A DNA stretch of 8,242 nucleotides from NCBI GenBank assembly GCA_026785745.1, contig JAJAZO010000042.1, forward strand, positions 1-8,242, read 5' to 3'. The notes under the pieces were generated by a model, which was not told the origin of the DNA, searched no databases, and saw only the letters and a list, made by a program, of their open reading frames with translations. The translations under genes were made by a program, and so were the position numbers. This DNA is from Chitinophagaceae bacterium (GTDB lineage Bacteria; Bacteroidota; Bacteroidia; Chitinophagales; Chitinophagaceae). Of this stretch, positions 6,774 through 8,242 are shown piece after piece (the stretch's first letter is position 1; each line of letters starts with the position of its first letter).

Positions 6774-6983
6774 TCAGCTTACTTCAAATTCATTCTTTAC
6801 CCTTATATATTTGCGTTTTCTTCTTTGAGTTGTTTTGCTTTCCTTTTTTGGAAAATCTTTTTCTACAAACTCTATAGTAGCTCCTTTCGGTATTTTGCTG
6901 AGCAACGCAGGGTTGTTATTGATTTCTTTTAGAAAATCGAAGGACAAACCTATATTTCTGTTTATGGATTCTTTTTTGGTCAT
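6774..6983 (-). CDS. Small protein, second gene of a toxin-antitoxin-like pair
   Basis: A 69-aa protein starting at ATG 6983 and ending at TGA 6776-6774. The core INRNIGLSFDFLKEINNNPA followed by LLSKIPKGATIEFVEKDFP resembles my memory of DUF5647-type small proteins (N-x-LT-x-EF … PDGA-x-VVF). The C-terminus is very basic (TTQRRKRKYIRVK), suggesting nucleic-acid or partner contact. Its ATG overlaps the stop of the preceding gene as ATGA, so the two are translationally coupled. The pair is compact, sits between duplicated gene ends and is oriented against the receptor remnant. Function is unknown; an antitoxin or partner role is inferred only from the two-gene layout. Confidence 0.65.
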   Translation of the reverse strand: MTKKESINRNIGLSFDFLKEINNNPALLSKIPKGATIEFVEKDFPKKESKTTQRRKRKYIRVKNEFEVS

Positions 6984-7342
6984 TTTTTAATCTGCTTCAG
7001 GTAACGTTCTTTATAAAATTCCCAACGGTCTTTCAAATCTTGCTGGGCATAATTTAATGCGTCCTCTAAATTAGTAATATTTATTGATTGTTTTTCCTTT
7101 TCTCCTTTCAGGGTCATTACATCCCGGTGAAAAAAGCCATGTGCCAGGTCATATCTGACAATGGCAACCCATTCATTGCTAATCAGTGTTTCATATTGAA
7201 CAACAAAATACTTGACACCTCCTTTACTGGTTTCGATACGGATTCTCAACCTATCAAACCCTATATCATCTAATAGAATAAAAAAGTACTTCTCACCCAA
7301 GGTTAAAGGTTTTATTAAAGTTAAGGAAATTACGATTTTCAA
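6980..7342 (-). CDS. Conserved small protein of unknown function, first gene of the pair
   Basis: Up to 120 aa, ending at TGA 6982-6980. Visible elements are RLRIRIETSKGGVKYFVVQY, NEWVAIVRYDLAHGFFHRD, then a helical tail LEDALNYAQQDLKDRWEFYK and a basic end. The R-Y-D-x-A-H-G-x-x-H-R-D core, with two histidines and two aspartates, resembles a DUF7718-like pattern as I remember it and could be a metal or catalytic site; that is inference. No ATG is available at the 5' end: TTG 7342 or TTG 7300 are the candidates, the latter giving 106 aa starting GEKYFF. TTTG followed after 16 bp by TAACTTTA (minus strand, about 7343-7316) looks like a promoter and would favour the shorter form. Confidence 0.65.
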   Translation of the reverse strand: MKIVISLTLIKPLTLGEKYFFILLDDIGFDRLRIRIETSKGGVKYFVVQYETLISNEWVAIVRYDLAHGFFHRDVMTLKGEKEKQSINITNLEDALNYAQQDLKDRWEFYKERYLKQIKK

Positions 7343-7363
7343 AGAAAGAAACTCTTACTCAAG

Positions 7364-7432
7364 TATAGTTTGAGTAAGACATGATTGAATAATGCTGGTC
7401 AGCATGGTGGAATGAGAGTGATAACGAGGTAA
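7364..7432 (+). repeat. Right copy of the receptor 3' end, remnant
   Basis: Reads YSLSKT, stop, LNNAGQHGGMRVITR, stop in the receptor frame. Compared with 6700-6765 it has AGA/AGT, GGA/TGA, GAT/GCT, a one-codon longer Gly region and two silent Arg changes (AGG/AGA, AGA/AGG). The length change is a multiple of three, as expected for sequences that diverged while coding. It has no start and ends 5 bp before the stop of the convergent peptidase gene, so it probably marks the original receptor end. Confidence 0.87.
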
Positions 7433-7437
7433 AGACA

Positions 7438-8242
7438 TTAATTTTTTGAAGCAGCTATCAGATTAAATGTAAATTTCATTACAGCATCTTTCCCTTTAAT
7501 AATATCATTGATAGTTGGTACAATAGTGTGTGTGGGATAAACACCATGCCCGTTATTAGTACCGGATTTCCGGTAAAAAGTATAAAGACGGGCCGGAGAA
7601 ATTTCAATTCCTGTATGCGGCAGACTGTTTTTTCTGGAAAAAAGGAAACCACCAATAATCGCTTTGTTACCACCGGCTTCTTCCCCGATTATAACACCCC
7701 GGTTATACTTTTCAATAACAGAAGAAAATTGTCCGGCAGCAGAATAGGTACCGCCGTTTATTAATATATACAACTTTCCTGTAAAGGCTTTCTTTTTGGG
7801 ATTGAACTTTCCGATGGCATACCGGGGAAAATGTTTTCTCTTATTTCTTTCTGCCCATTCCGCTGCCTGTGGGTTTTTTACTTTACCGGCTTGCATGGCA
7901 ATGGTAAATCGGTGAGTGAAAAGCCGGGTAAGCAATTGCCTGATATAAACAGGATTTCCGCCCTGGTTTCCACGAATATCAATAATGAGATGTTGAGTAT
8001 TGTTTTGCCGGATTAATTTTAAATAGTTGCGGATTTCTTTCGGGTATGACTGCTTGTATTCTTTTTTAAAAGTAGCATTATCAAAGGACTTAATTGTTAT
8101 TGTAGCGGCTGCTATTTCATTATGTATAATTAACGAAACTCCTTTGCTCAACGTGTCGTTGCTGTTGGTAGGCGGATATTTTTCTTTTCGATAGTAACGG
8201 ATGCTGTCAAGCGGCATAGCAATGGCGATATATGTTTTTTCA
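7438..8242 (-). CDS. S41-family peptidase, C-terminal part (runs off the window)
   Basis: The frame ends at TAA 7440-7438 and stays open through the right edge, so ATG 8217 is probably internal and the N-terminus lies outside. Typical S41 (tail-specific protease) elements are seen in order: HLIIDIRGNQGGNP, then KLYILINGGTYSAAGQFSSV with the Ser of TYSAAG (codon 7743-7741) as candidate nucleophile, then GVIIGEEAGGN. Family members are serine peptidases, usually exported or periplasmic in Bacteroidota. The catalytic partner residues cannot be confirmed from this fragment, and a CtpA-type Lys about 25 residues after the Ser is not obvious, so a tricorn/retinoid-binding-type arrangement is more likely. 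The tail FTFNLIAASKN ends without extra domains. The gene is convergent with the receptor remnant, now separated from it by the inserted gene pair. Confidence 0.85.
   Translation of the reverse strand, partial: EKTYIAIAMPLDSIRYYRKEKYPPTNSNDTLSKGVSLIIHNEIAAATITIKSFDNATFKKEYKQSYPKEIRNYLKLIRQNNTQHLIIDIRGNQGGNPVYIRQLLTRLFTHRFTIAMQAGKVKNPQAAEWAERNKRKHFPRYAIGKFNPKKKAFTGKLYILINGGTYSAAGQFSSVIEKYNRGVIIGEEAGGNKAIIGGFLFSRKNSLPHTGIEISPARLYTFYRKSGTNNGHGVYPTHTIVPTINDIIKGKDAVMKFTFNLIAASKN

Noticed and set aside
7479..8016. Several short ORFs on both strands inside the S41 gene
   Set aside because: All are shadows of the peptidase frame, which carries the S41 motifs.
1..8242. tRNA, rRNA, CRISPR array, IS element or recombinase
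   Set aside because: None is seen: no cloverleaf, no regular spacer-repeat array and no transposase or integrase-like frame. The direct repeats found are fragments of gene ends.

Overview
The window looks like chromosomal DNA of a Bacteroidota bacterium, most probably of the Chitinophagaceae type. The reasons are two SusC-like/OMP_b-brl_3 TonB-dependent receptors with an N-terminal CarboxypepD_reg domain, signal peptides of the form MKKI…AQ, Bacteroidota-style -7 boxes (TATTTTCG), no clear Shine-Dalgarno sequences, and small gene families that I associate with that group. Family assignments come from reading the proteins and from memory of the families; no database search was run.

Layout. 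Positions 1-89 are the 3' end of an unidentified + strand gene. Positions 90-679 hold a small toxin-antitoxin-like pair (144-380 antitoxin-like, 370-618 RelE/ParE-like toxin). It is followed by a second, diverged copy of the first gene's 3' end (680-753), which overlaps the stop of a convergent secreted TonB_C-domain gene (746-1180, minus). Positions 1314-4181 encode a full-length outer-membrane receptor of 955 aa. Positions 4182-4621 hold terminators, a 52-codon minus-strand small ORF (4360-4518) and a palindrome. Positions 4622-5233 encode a secreted protein of unknown function, followed by a heptad-based inverted repeat (5234-5316). Positions 5404-6765 are a decayed receptor paralog with a large in-frame internal deletion and two mutually compensating frameshifts. 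Positions 6774-7342 hold a second small two-gene operon on the minus strand, then a second copy of the receptor's last 22 codons (7364-7432). The window ends with the C-terminal part of an S41-family peptidase (7438-8242, minus).

Main observation. Both small gene pairs are built into the genome in the same way. Each lies between two copies of the 3' end of the gene to its left. In each case the distant copy ends at, or a few bases from, the stop codon of a convergent gene, so it probably marks the original gene end. The distances from repeat start to repeat start are 665 and 664 bp. The copies differ largely by synonymous or codon-length changes, so they derive from diverged coding alleles and not from a fresh local duplication. 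This suggests integration of small toxin-antitoxin-like cassettes at gene 3' ends in convergent gaps, with the cassette supplying its own version of the gene end. The mechanism is inferred: no recombinase is present in the window.

The receptors probably import or sense a ligand at the outer membrane with TonB-type energy. The intact receptor, the secreted 203-aa protein and the TonB_C-like protein could be related to the same envelope function, but nothing in the sequence proves a link.
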